A DNA stretch of 36,402 bases from positions 1 to 36,402 of the forward strand of contig JANQLG010000017.1 of assembly GCA_028280715.1 (NCBI GenBank), in the 5' to 3' direction. The translations under genes and the position numbers were made by a program. How positions within the stretch are numbered: the first letter of the stretch is position 1; every line of letters begins with the position of its first letter. Of the stretch, positions 7,803 to 15,075 are shown one piece after another. The notes beneath the pieces are model-generated. The model ran no database searches. It was given only the letters and a program-made list of their open reading frames with translations, and was not told where the DNA came from. The DNA is from Spongiibacteraceae bacterium. GTDB lineage: Bacteria; Pseudomonadota; Gammaproteobacteria; Pseudomonadales; Dasaniaceae.

Positions 7803-9077
7803 ATGAAAGATAACGCGCTCGTCACAGGTTTTAAGACAACCCGGCAACAATCACTGCAGGCCTGTGAGCCGCTGGCAATTGATGATTATGGTTTACAGGC
7901 TGAGGCATTTACTAGTCCGCCCAAGTGGCATTTGGCCCATACCAGCTGGTTTTTCGAAACATTTTTGTTGAAACCATTCCTGCCTGATTACCAACCGTTC
8001 TGTGAGCAATATGAGGTGTTATTTAATTCCTACTACAACGCAGTGGGCGAACAGTTTCCGAGGCCCAAGCGTGGTTTATTATCCAGGCCTACAGTGGATG
8101 AAGTGATGCATTATCGCGAGCATGTTGATCAGGCGATGATGCAGTTGCTGTCTATGGTTGATCATTCAGATTATTTACAAATTTGTCAGCGTTGCCGACT
8201 GGGTATTGAACATGAGCAGCAACATCAGGAGTTGTTCTATACGGATTTAAAATATTCGCTGGCGATTAATCCGTTATATCCCAGTTATATGAATGGTCTG
8301 CCAGAAAAGCAGTTAACTGAATCATCGGTATCAGAACCCGCGGCAATGCAGTGGTGTGAATATCAAGGTGGTGCAGTAGCTATTGGTGTGGATGAAGCAC
8401 CGCTATCTCATGAGAATTTCTCCTTTGATAATGAAAGTCCCAGACACACTGTTTTTCTGCAGCCCTTTGCATTGGCTAACCGGTTAGTTACCAACGCGGA
8501 ATTTGCAGCCTTTATTGATGATGGTGGCTATCAGCGTCCCGAGCTATGGTTGGCTGACGGCTGGGCAGTAGTGCAAAGTGAAAATTGGCAGGCGCCTCTT
8601 TACTGGCGTGAACGTGATGGGCAGCCGGTGGAATTTACCTTACATGGACTATTACCGCGTAACCCTGATCAAGCTGTATGTCATATCAGTGGCTATGAGG
8701 CGGATGCTTATGCATCATGGGCGAAGGCCAGATTGCCTACAGAAGCAGAATGGGAGTATGCGGCATCCAGTCAAGCTAATGACCATCATGAGTACATGAC
8801 GTTGCAACCATCGCCGGCTAGCGGTGATCAACCCTTGTTGCAGCTATACAGTGATTGCTGGCAATGGACTGGCAGTGCCTATCGCCCTTATCCAGGTTTT
8901 TCTCCAGCTGCTGGTGCCATTGGCGAATATAACGGCAAATTTATGTGCAACCAGTGGGTGTTGCGAGGTGGCTCCTGTGTTAGTCAGGCGAATCATTTAA
9001 GACCCAGTTATCGAAACTTTTTTTACCCCCAGGATCGTTGGCAGTTTAGCGGCATAAGGCTGGCGAAGGATCTTTAA
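7803..9077 (+). CDS. egtB: Ergothioneine synthase EgtB (iron-dependent sulfoxide synthase)
   Basis: Joins a thiol substrate to hercynine (N-trimethylhistidine) using O2 and non-heme iron, the C-S bond-forming step of ergothioneine synthesis. The N-terminal DinB-like domain contains PPKWHLAHTSWFFE and GIEHEQQHQELFYTDLK; by family analogy His46, His137 and His141 bind iron. The C-terminal FGE-sulfatase domain starts near residue 185 and includes RLPTEAEWEYA, LRGGSCVSQANHLRPSYRNF and the terminal WQFSGIRLA. From ATG 7803 it is 424 residues; in-frame TTG 7764 and GTG 7776 would overlap the previous gene and look less likely. The adjacent EgtD supports EgtB over a generic FGE-like protein; substrate choice (gamma-Glu-Cys or Cys) is not evident. 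Confidence 0.93.
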   Translation: MKDNALVTGFKTTRQQSLQACEPLAIDDYGLQAEAFTSPPKWHLAHTSWFFETFLLKPFLPDYQPFCEQYEVLFNSYYNAVGEQFPRPKRGLLSRPTVDEVMHYREHVDQAMMQLLSMVDHSDYLQICQRCRLGIEHEQQHQELFYTDLKYSLAINPLYPSYMNGLPEKQLTESSVSEPAAMQWCEYQGGAVAIGVDEAPLSHENFSFDNESPRHTVFLQPFALANRLVTNAEFAAFIDDGGYQRPELWLADGWAVVQSENWQAPLYWRERDGQPVEFTLHGLLPRNPDQAVCHISGYEADAYASWAKARLPTEAEWEYAASSQANDHHEYMTLQPSPASGDQPLLQLYSDCWQWTGSAYRPYPGFSPAAGAIGEYNGKFMCNQWVLRGGSCVSQANHLRPSYRNFFYPQDRWQFSGIRLAKDL

Positions 9078-9110
9078 TGCCATCAATGTATGGCAAAAAC
9101 CATGAAAAAT

Positions 9111-9193
9111 CATAAAGAGCTATAAAATAGAACCATAAATAAAGAACTACATAAATTAAAGAGCCATAAATTAAAGAACCATAAATAGGAAGC
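9111..9193 (+). repeat. Degenerate 13-16-bp tandem repeat between egtB and egtD
   Basis: The best units are CATAAATTAAAGAGC (9150-9164) and CATAAATTAAAGAAC (9165-9179), preceded by CATAAATAAAGAACTA (9134-9149) and two shorter relatives from 9111, and followed by CATAAATAGGAAGC (9180-9193). The last unit contains the AGGA ribosome binding site of egtD, so the array runs directly into its translation start. Confidence 0.8.
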
Positions 9194-9196
9194 ATG

Positions 9197-10180
9197 ATGC
9201 TAAACGCAGCGAAAAAGCCAATCGACAATGTTTACTTTGAAGATCAGCAGCCCGATGTCACAGACAGTCGTGATGAAATCCTGGCGGGATTAAAGGCCAG
9301 ACAAAAACGTATAAACCCCAAGTATTTTTATGATGAGCGAGGCTCTGAATTATTTGAGCAAATTACAGAGACGCCAGAGTATTATCCGACCCGAACAGAG
9401 CTTTCGATATTGGACCTTTATGCTGAGGAAATGGCTGAGTACTGTGGTACTGAATGCGTGCTGATCGAACCTGGCAGCGGTAGTAGTGAAAAGGTGAGGT
9501 TGTTATTAGATGCATTAAGACCTGCGGCTTACGTGCCTTTGGATATCTCGGCGGATTTTTTATATCAGTCAGCTGTTAGATTGGGGCGTGAATTTCCTTG
9601 GTTAACCGTGCATGCAATCTGTGCCGATTTTAGTGATCAGTGGCAAGCGCCTGATTTATTGCCTGATGGTAAGCGAGTGGTTTTTTATCCCGGTTCTACC
9701 ATTGGCAATATGGAACCTGATATTGCTAAAGTTTTTTTAAGTCAGCTGCGTGAGATTACTGGCGAAGAAGGAGGTGTATTGATCGGAGTTGATCTGCATA
9801 AGTCGGAAGCTGTGTTAAATAAAGCCTATAATGATGATCAGGGAGTGACGGCGGAATTTAATCTGAATGTGTTAAATCAAATGAATCGAATGTTAGAGGC
9901 TGATTTTGATGCCAATGTTTTTAGCCATCGCGCTTTTTATAATACATCTCAGCAGCGAATAGAAATGCATTTAGTCAGCAAAAAACAACATAGCGTTTGT
10001 ATTGAAAATGAGTATATTGAATTTGAGGAAGGAGAGACGATTCATACAGAAAACTCATACAAATACACGCTTGATAGTTTTTCTGAATTGGCTCATGGCG
10101 CGGGGTTTGCTGTTCGTCAAAGTTGGCTGGATGAGCAGTCTCTATTCAGTGTGCATTATCTTGAAGTTACAAGGCTTTGA
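9197..10180 (+). CDS. egtD: L-histidine N-alpha-methyltransferase EgtD
   Basis: SAM-dependent enzyme that trimethylates histidine to hercynine, the first step of ergothioneine synthesis. Family hallmarks are present in order: NPKYFYDERGSELFEQITE, EYYPTRTE, the SAM-binding IEPGSGSSEKVRLLLDAL (around residue 95), YVPLDIS, FYPGSTIGNM and EFNLNVLNQMNRML, which contributes to the histidine pocket. The 327-residue length matches the family. ATG 9197 is preferred over ATG 9194 because AGGA (9187-9190) is then 6 nt away. It follows egtB across a 119-bp gap filled by a tandem repeat, probably in the same transcript. No EgtC-type amidohydrolase or EgtE-type lyase is in the window. Confidence 0.95.
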   Translation: MLNAAKKPIDNVYFEDQQPDVTDSRDEILAGLKARQKRINPKYFYDERGSELFEQITETPEYYPTRTELSILDLYAEEMAEYCGTECVLIEPGSGSSEKVRLLLDALRPAAYVPLDISADFLYQSAVRLGREFPWLTVHAICADFSDQWQAPDLLPDGKRVVFYPGSTIGNMEPDIAKVFLSQLREITGEEGGVLIGVDLHKSEAVLNKAYNDDQGVTAEFNLNVLNQMNRMLEADFDANVFSHRAFYNTSQQRIEMHLVSKKQHSVCIENEYIEFEEGETIHTENSYKYTLDSFSELAHGAGFAVRQSWLDEQSLFSVHYLEVTRL

Positions 10181-10221
10181 AGTGGCGGATTCTTGAAGTG
10201 GTAAGCCTTTAACGCTGCATG

Positions 10222-10271
10222 TTGATGGATCATTGCGTGGATAAAATCCGCAATGACCCATGAGCATCAAG
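10222..10271. terminator. Long imperfect hairpin between convergent genes
   Basis: TTGATGG, then TCATTGC and GGAT on the left pair with ATCC, GCAATGA, CC and CATCAA on the right around an AAA loop, with small bulges. It lies between the 3' ends of egtD and the minus-strand NTF2-like gene. There is no U-tract, so a bidirectional transcript-end structure is likely but intrinsic termination is unproven. Confidence 0.45.
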
Positions 10272-10296
10272 GTTATGCTTCAATCTATGTGTCTTT

Positions 10297-10758
10297 CTAT
10301 GCATCTTTGGGCATAACGTAATCCCACCATTCAACAATTTTTCCCTCTTTAATGAAGAATAACCCTGTCATATGAAAGGCGTCTTTTCCATCTGCACGTT
10401 CAAAATGGTCGATACGTTCATTAATCAGAATATTTCCCATAGCTTGATGACGTATTAATTCGAAGCGAGCTGAGGTGCGAGCGGACAAAAACTGCTTGAG
10501 TAGTTCTGCCAATGCCGCTTTCCCTTCCACTAGTGGTGAGCTTTCTGTCATGCGAAATTTAATGTCATCCGAAAAATAACTCATGATTTTTTCTTGGTCC
10601 ATGGTTGACCAGATATCGCAAAATTCTTCCATCATTTTGAGATTGCGTGCTTCCAGATCACTATTATTTTTTTCAGCGGCGGTGATGTTGGGCGCAAGCA
10701 TCAGGCTGCTTGCCCCGATGGCGGATAGGGTTAACATGTCTCTGCGGTTAAGTTGCAT
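10297..10758 (-). CDS. Exported NTF2-like/SnoaL-like protein with Tat-type signal
   Basis: Small (153 residues) alpha+beta-barrel protein of the NTF2-like superfamily, probably periplasmic. The N-terminus MQLNRRDMLTLSAIGASSLM has a twin-arginine pair followed by a hydrophobic stretch and ends near APNITAAEK, consistent with a Tat signal. The body has MMEEFCDIWSTMDQEKIMSYF, ADDIKFRMTES-type strands, GKAALAELLKQFLS and the closing GKIVEWWDYV, as in limonene-epoxide-hydrolase/SnoaL-like domains. Start at the complement of 10756-10758 is supported by GGAGAA 6 nt upstream; an upstream in-frame start would add 13 residues before the signal. The fold is used for many activities, so function is open. 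Confidence 0.75.
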   Translation of the reverse strand: MQLNRRDMLTLSAIGASSLMLAPNITAAEKNNSDLEARNLKMMEEFCDIWSTMDQEKIMSYFSDDIKFRMTESSPLVEGKAALAELLKQFLSARTSARFELIRHQAMGNILINERIDHFERADGKDAFHMTGLFFIKEGKIVEWWDYVMPKDA

Positions 10759-10969
10759 AGTTATTCTCCAGTTAGTAGGGCCTTGTTGTTGAATCAAGAA
10801 ACGTACTACAAATTGTTATTGCTCTGATGAGTAGACATTATCAGCCACTATTTTTTATGTAAACAGAATTGATCGATGGCAAAAGATAATGGAAGGATTG
10901 ATAGGAGGCGTGATGAGAGTAGCAATGAATGGAGCGGTGCGCGCAACGGCAAGTTATTTCTAGGTAGCG

Positions 10970-11659
10970 TTACATTACGACACCAAATAAATGACCTACT
11001 ATCGCTGTTAATAACATCGCCAGTCCCCCCCAAAAGCAAACCCGCAAGCCGCCTCTGAATATTGGCGCGCCACCAGTGCGAGCGGCTAGCATGCCGAGTG
11101 CGGCGAGAAAGGCCAAGGAAAGCAGCGAGACAAAAGTAATGATGTGCTCTACTGAGGTCAACCAGGTCGTAATGAGCGGTAGTGCAGCACCAATTGTGAA
11201 GGATAATCCCGAAGAGCCGGCGGCTAACAGTGGCTGTGCTTTGCTGGTATCGACGATGCCAATTTCATCTCTGGCATGTGCCCCAAGAGCATCGTGAGCC
11301 ATCAACTGTTCGGCAACCTGTTTTGCTAATGACTCATCCAGCCCTCTTTGTTGATAGATGGTGGTCAGTTCCTGCACTTCGCCCTGGAAATTAGCCTGTA
11401 GCGCTCGCTTTTCGATAGCCAGGTCAGCTTGCTCCGTGTCAGCTTGTGAACTGACTGAGACATATTCGCCTGCCGCCATCGACATGGCGCCAGCCACCAG
11501 GCCAGCAATACCTGCCAGCAGAATATCCTGATGAGCGGCACCAGCTGCTGCGACGCCAATAATTAAGCTGGCAGTAGAGACAATTCCGTCATTGGCACCG
11601 AGGACTACAGCTCGCAGCCAACCTGTTCTGTGTGACTTGTGCGTTTCGTGGTGAGTCAT
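10970..11659 (-). CDS. VIT-family (CCC1/VIT1-like) metal transporter
   Basis: Membrane protein of the vacuolar iron transporter family, which moves Fe2+ or Mn2+ by exchange. The 229-residue protein begins with a His-rich MTHHETHKSHRTG, then WLRAVVLGANDGIVSTASLI, the family signature, and GLVAGAMSMAAGEYVSVSSQ with the conserved membrane Met and Glu. A cytoplasmic loop (around 75-130, with repeated acidic residues and LDESLAKQVAEQLM) matches the metal-binding helical domain of this family, followed by three C-terminal membrane segments. GGGAG precedes the start. It lies 39 bp after the thioesterase gene, probably in one operon. Bacterial members are commonly iron or manganese exporters. Confidence 0.9.
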   Translation of the reverse strand: MTHHETHKSHRTGWLRAVVLGANDGIVSTASLIIGVAAAGAAHQDILLAGIAGLVAGAMSMAAGEYVSVSSQADTEQADLAIEKRALQANFQGEVQELTTIYQQRGLDESLAKQVAEQLMAHDALGAHARDEIGIVDTSKAQPLLAAGSSGLSFTIGAALPLITTWLTSVEHIITFVSLLSLAFLAALGMLAARTGGAPIFRGGLRVCFWGGLAMLLTAIVGHLFGVVM

Positions 11660-11698
11660 GGCATGGTGCTCCCGTTTTAAAACGCGATAAAACGTGGA

Positions 11699-12088
11699 TT
11701 ACTGACTATCGATGAGGGTAGCAAAAATAGTTTTTTCTTGGTCAGAAAAGGGTATTGCCGATTTTGCTGCCGCATCTATCCTGACCAAAACGGTTGTCGC
11801 TTCAGCAATTTTTGTATCCCCTTGATAAATATATTGATTGATGTGAACTGAGCTATTGCCCACCTTGGAAATACCGGTATGGATGGCGGCATCGGGACCA
11901 AAAAACGCTTCGCTGAGAAAGTTAACATTAATATTCGCCACAACAATATCGGATAGTGTCATATTGTCCATATGTTGAAGAAATAACTGTGCTCTGCCAT
12001 GTTCGAACCAAATCATGATACTGATGTTATCAATATGCCCTGCAGCATTGGTTTCACAGAAGCGAGGTTTGACGATTTCGATAAGCAT
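11699..12088 (-). CDS. 4HBT-family acyl-CoA thioesterase-like protein (YbgC/FadM type)
   Basis: Cytoplasmic single hot-dog domain protein of 129 residues, probably an acyl-CoA thioesterase. The N-terminus MLIEIVKPRFCETNAAGHID matches the YbgC/4HBT entry motif (RF.DTDA.GHVNN), with Glu in place of the usual catalytic Asp, then IMIWFEHGRAQLF and, near the end, IYQGDTKIAEATTVLVRIDA. The start at the complement of 12086-12088 has AGGGA 8 nt upstream; a longer in-frame form would add 24 residues of unlikely sequence. It lies upstream of the VIT gene on the same strand. The D-to-E change in the active-site motif is worth noting but may be tolerated. Confidence 0.78.
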   Translation of the reverse strand: MLIEIVKPRFCETNAAGHIDNISIMIWFEHGRAQLFLQHMDNMTLSDIVVANINVNFLSEAFFGPDAAIHTGISKVGNSSVHINQYIYQGDTKIAEATTVLVRIDAAAKSAIPFSDQEKTIFATLIDSQ

Positions 12089-12486
12089 AGACGAATTCCC
12101 TGTAACAGCCGGGCAAGTAGCCGGATTGTTAAAAATGTATATGGCGGCTGATCTTAACATTGAAAATCCATTGAGGCGGAAATTCTATAGTCAGCTACAG
12201 TAAAAATTGGAATAAGTTTAATTTAGGCCAATGCTCATCGGCAGATTTTCATTAAAATCAGCAGTGAAAGGGAATTGTTCGTCATAGTAGTTAAGTCGTA
12301 GCAGTTAAGTCATAGTCGTTAAATAGTAGCTAAACATGGCTGTTATATCCTAACAACCAAATCAAGGTGTTACTGCTCGCAGATGTTGGTACATTATCTG
12401 CTTTACTGCGTATAAGGAGTTGCTCGTAAATGTGCGTCGCTCAGGATAAAAGGATGTGAGATCAAAAACTGTTTCAAGGTACCCCT
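12089..12486. other. 398-bp intergenic region upstream of the ATP-grasp cluster
   Basis: It contains the divergent start regions of the thioesterase and the ATP-grasp cluster and a 14-bp tandem repeat (12281-12333). The first ATP-grasp start at 12487 has AAGG at 12476-12479. A TATAAG near 12412 could be a -10 box, but no convincing -35 is at standard spacing. No gene is seen here. Confidence 0.5.
12281..12333. repeat. 14-bp tandem repeat, three full copies and one partial
   Basis: GTCATAGTAGTTAA (12281-12294), GTCGTAGCAGTTAA (12295-12308), GTCATAGTCGTTAA (12309-12322) and partial ATAGTAGCTAA (12323-12333). Copies differ at two or three positions. It lies about 150 bp upstream of the first ATP-grasp gene, in its likely promoter/leader region. 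Confidence 0.85.
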
Positions 12487-14001
12487 ATGTCAACAGCATG
12501 GAAAGAATATCAGCCGGGTGATTTCTATGATGAAATGATCAGTACACCAGGCAATGCTCGCCAACCGGCTAAAAAGCTCTTTTCCTATATCAATTCATTA
12601 AGCGATGAAGAAATCGCCTCACGTAAAGCGGCGGCTGAGCTAGCTATTAAAGAGATGGGTATCAGCTTTACCGTTTATACCGAGGAGGGCAATATCGATC
12701 GTGCCTGGCCTTTTGACATTCTGCCCCGGGTAATCACGAAAAAACAATGGGATAAAACCGCTGCGGGTTTAAAGCAGCGGCTGCAGGCGCTCAATCTATT
12801 TATTGATGATTTATACAATGATCAGAAAATCATAAAAGACGGCATTATCCCTGAATACGTGTTGAAACAATCCAGCAATTACCGCAAGGAATGCGAGGGT
12901 ATGTCGCCCGCTTTTGGCGTATGGGCCCATGTCTGTGGCACTGATTTGGTGCGCGACAAGGATGGGGAATTCTATGTGCTGGAAGATAATTTGCGGGTGC
13001 CCTCTGGTGTGTCTTATATGCTGGAAAATCGCTCTATCATGAAGCGGGTTTTACCGGAGGTGTTTGAAAAAGTGCAAATAGCGCCGGTAGGGGATTACTC
13101 CGAACGATTATTTGAAATGCTGGCCAGTTTGTCTCCCCGCAAAATCAAAAAGCCTGTTGTTGCCGTTCTCACCCCAGGAATTTATAACTCCGCCTATTTC
13201 GAACATGCTTTTCTTGCGCAAAAAATGGGGGCCGAGTTGGTAGAGGGCAGTGATCTGGTAGTAGAAGATGACGACTGTGTTTATATGAAAACCATCGCTG
13301 GCCTTGAAAGGGTAGATGTGATTTATCGTCGTATCGATGATTTGTTTCTGGACCCGGAAGTGTTTCGCGAAGATTCAACGCTAGGTGTCAGTGGGCTGAT
13401 GCGGGCATGGCGTGCTGGCAATATTGCCCTGGCCAACGCACCGGGTGCAGGAGTCGCTGACGATAAAGTGGTATACGCCTATGTGCCACAGGTGATTAAG
13501 TATTATCTGGATCAGGACCCACTGATTCCGAATGTGGAAACCTATCTTTGTTACGATGATAAACAGCGCGATTATGTATTGGCCAATCTGGATCAATTAG
13601 TGGTGAAACCGGCCAATGAATCGGGCGGCTATGGCATGTTGATTGGCCCTCATTCGACTAAGAAAGAGCGCGATACCTTTACCGATCTGATTAAAGCCAA
13701 CCCCAGAAACTATATTGCTCAGCCAACATTGTCACTCTCGACTGCGCCGACTTTTATTGGCAAAGACAATACGCCTGAGCCGCGTCATCTTGATTTACGT
13801 CCCTTTGTGTTACAGGGCAAAGGCAGCTATGTCACCACTGGAGGATTAACGCGGGTAGCGATGAGGAAAGGCTCTCTGGTCGTAAACTCTTCTCAGGGTG
13901 GTGGCAGTAAGGACACCTGGATCGTCGACACAGAACCGAAGCGTTCGCGCGCAACGAGGAAGAAGGCTGTTAAGGGTGCTGCTAACGGGGAGAGCGCCTA
14001 A
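12487..14001 (+). CDS. Circularly permuted ATP-grasp type 2 family protein (COG2308)
   Basis: Predicted cytoplasmic ATP-dependent carboxylate-amine/peptide ligase of the circularly permuted ATP-grasp family (DUF404/DUF407). In order: VYTEEGNIDRAWPFDILPR, YVLEDNLRVPSGVSYMLENR (163-182), VLTPGIYNSAYFEHAFLA (227-244), VDVIYRRIDDLFLDP (276-290), LVVKPANESGGYGM (371-384), GGLTRVA (452-458) and NSSQGGGSKDTW (467-478). The 504-residue length is usual; a short basic tail (about 485-498, KRSRATRKKAVKG) follows. The next gene's ATG is immediately after this stop, implying translational coupling. Iyer and co-workers predicted such proteins to be amidoligases in peptide-processing clusters; the substrate is unknown. 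Confidence 0.92.
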   Translation: MSTAWKEYQPGDFYDEMISTPGNARQPAKKLFSYINSLSDEEIASRKAAAELAIKEMGISFTVYTEEGNIDRAWPFDILPRVITKKQWDKTAAGLKQRLQALNLFIDDLYNDQKIIKDGIIPEYVLKQSSNYRKECEGMSPAFGVWAHVCGTDLVRDKDGEFYVLEDNLRVPSGVSYMLENRSIMKRVLPEVFEKVQIAPVGDYSERLFEMLASLSPRKIKKPVVAVLTPGIYNSAYFEHAFLAQKMGAELVEGSDLVVEDDDCVYMKTIAGLERVDVIYRRIDDLFLDPEVFREDSTLGVSGLMRAWRAGNIALANAPGAGVADDKVVYAYVPQVIKYYLDQDPLIPNVETYLCYDDKQRDYVLANLDQLVVKPANESGGYGMLIGPHSTKKERDTFTDLIKANPRNYIAQPTLSLSTAPTFIGKDNTPEPRHLDLRPFVLQGKGSYVTTGGLTRVAMRKGSLVVNSSQGGGSKDTWIVDTEPKRSRATRKKAVKGAANGESA

Positions 14002-14931
14002 ATGTTATCGAGTGTTGCAGAACGCATTTACTGGTCGGCACGTTATTTAGAAAGAGTCGCCAGCACTGCTCGACTGATAGATATTTATCAGGTCTTGTTA
14101 TTTGATCTTCCGAAAACCGTCAAATTAAGTTGGTACAATCTGGTGATCATTAATGATCTGGAAGAGGATTTTAATGAGCGCTATACCAATCGTACCGAAC
14201 GCAATGTGGTTAAGTTTTTATTGGGTGATACCACCAATCCTTCTTCGCTAATCAATTCGTTAAATGCAGTACGGGAAAATGTTCGAACTACCCGCGATGT
14301 GGTACCCGAAGAAGCCTGGGAGTTAATCTGTGAACTCAGTATGTATACTCAGGATAATCTGGAACACGGAATCAATCGAAAAAGTCGCCGCGACTTTTTA
14401 GAACAGGTGACCAAAGGGTGCCTGCAAATTAATGGTTTACTCTTTGATTCCATGCCACACGATGCTGCTTGGGAGTTTTTTCGTATCGGCCAAAATATCG
14501 AGCGGGCAGATATGACATCGCGTTATTTGGAGGCAGGATTAACGGCAATCCTGGAGCTGGAAGAGGATGATGTTGTTAACAGTCAGCAAATTATCTGGGG
14601 CAGTGTACTGCGTTCACTGAATGCTACGCAGTATTACCTCAGGGCTACTCGTTCACCGGTTAAAGGGCAAGAAGTTGTGCCGTATTTGTTGCGTGATCAA
14701 AATTTTCCTAAATCCGTTGGTTACTGTATTTGGGCCCTGATGCATTCCTGTGCCAAATTGCCAGGGTCGGAAGGCGTGTTGCGCAAATTAAAGCCCATTG
14801 AAAAGAAATTGTCGGCCGAGATTGATTATGAAGACCTTGGCGAATCATTGTTAGAGTATCTTAATCAACTGCAGATAATGCTGACCAGTAGTCATTTTAT
14901 CGTGAGTGATGCGTGGTTTCTCCAGCGCTGA
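14002..14931 (+). CDS. Alpha-E domain protein (DUF403, COG2307)
   Basis: All-helical 309-residue alpha-E domain protein, an obligate neighbour or fusion partner of circularly permuted ATP-grasp proteins; it probably scaffolds or assists the ligase. It starts MLSSVAERIYWSARYLERVA, the typical N-terminus (SRVAENLFWMGRY.ERAE), and contains FFRIGQNIERADMTSRYLEAG and a mid-region LNATQYYLRATRSPVKGQEV. The ATG at 14002 directly abuts the TAA of the ATP-grasp gene with no spacer. No catalytic motif is known for this family. Assignment by characteristic motifs and context is strong; biochemical role is inference. Confidence 0.92.
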   Translation: MLSSVAERIYWSARYLERVASTARLIDIYQVLLFDLPKTVKLSWYNLVIINDLEEDFNERYTNRTERNVVKFLLGDTTNPSSLINSLNAVRENVRTTRDVVPEEAWELICELSMYTQDNLEHGINRKSRRDFLEQVTKGCLQINGLLFDSMPHDAAWEFFRIGQNIERADMTSRYLEAGLTAILELEEDDVVNSQQIIWGSVLRSLNATQYYLRATRSPVKGQEVVPYLLRDQNFPKSVGYCIWALMHSCAKLPGSEGVLRKLKPIEKKLSAEIDYEDLGESLLEYLNQLQIMLTSSHFIVSDAWFLQR

Positions 14932-15075
14932 TGACACAAGACTGCAATCAACAAGTAATACAATCTGTTAGGTTTTAATACAAACGTTTTTAGTGTGGGG
15001 TGGGTCAAGATTCACCCAATGGTGAAGTAAAGTCCACCCTGCGGTTATATATTTTTTACGGAATATTTTGTAATC

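Noticed and set aside
7803-9077. EgtB as a selenoneine synthase (SenA) or OvoA
   Set aside because: No SenB or SenC neighbours and no methyltransferase fusion of OvoA; adjacent EgtD points to EgtB.
11673-11684. CGTTTTAAAACG palindrome between the thioesterase and VIT genes
   Set aside because: Twelve bases of mostly A and T, no known match and no repeat elsewhere in the window; too weak for a regulatory claim.
5388-12333. Tandem repeats as a possible CRISPR array
   Set aside because: Units are directly adjacent with no spacers, are short and differ between loci, and no cas gene is in the window.
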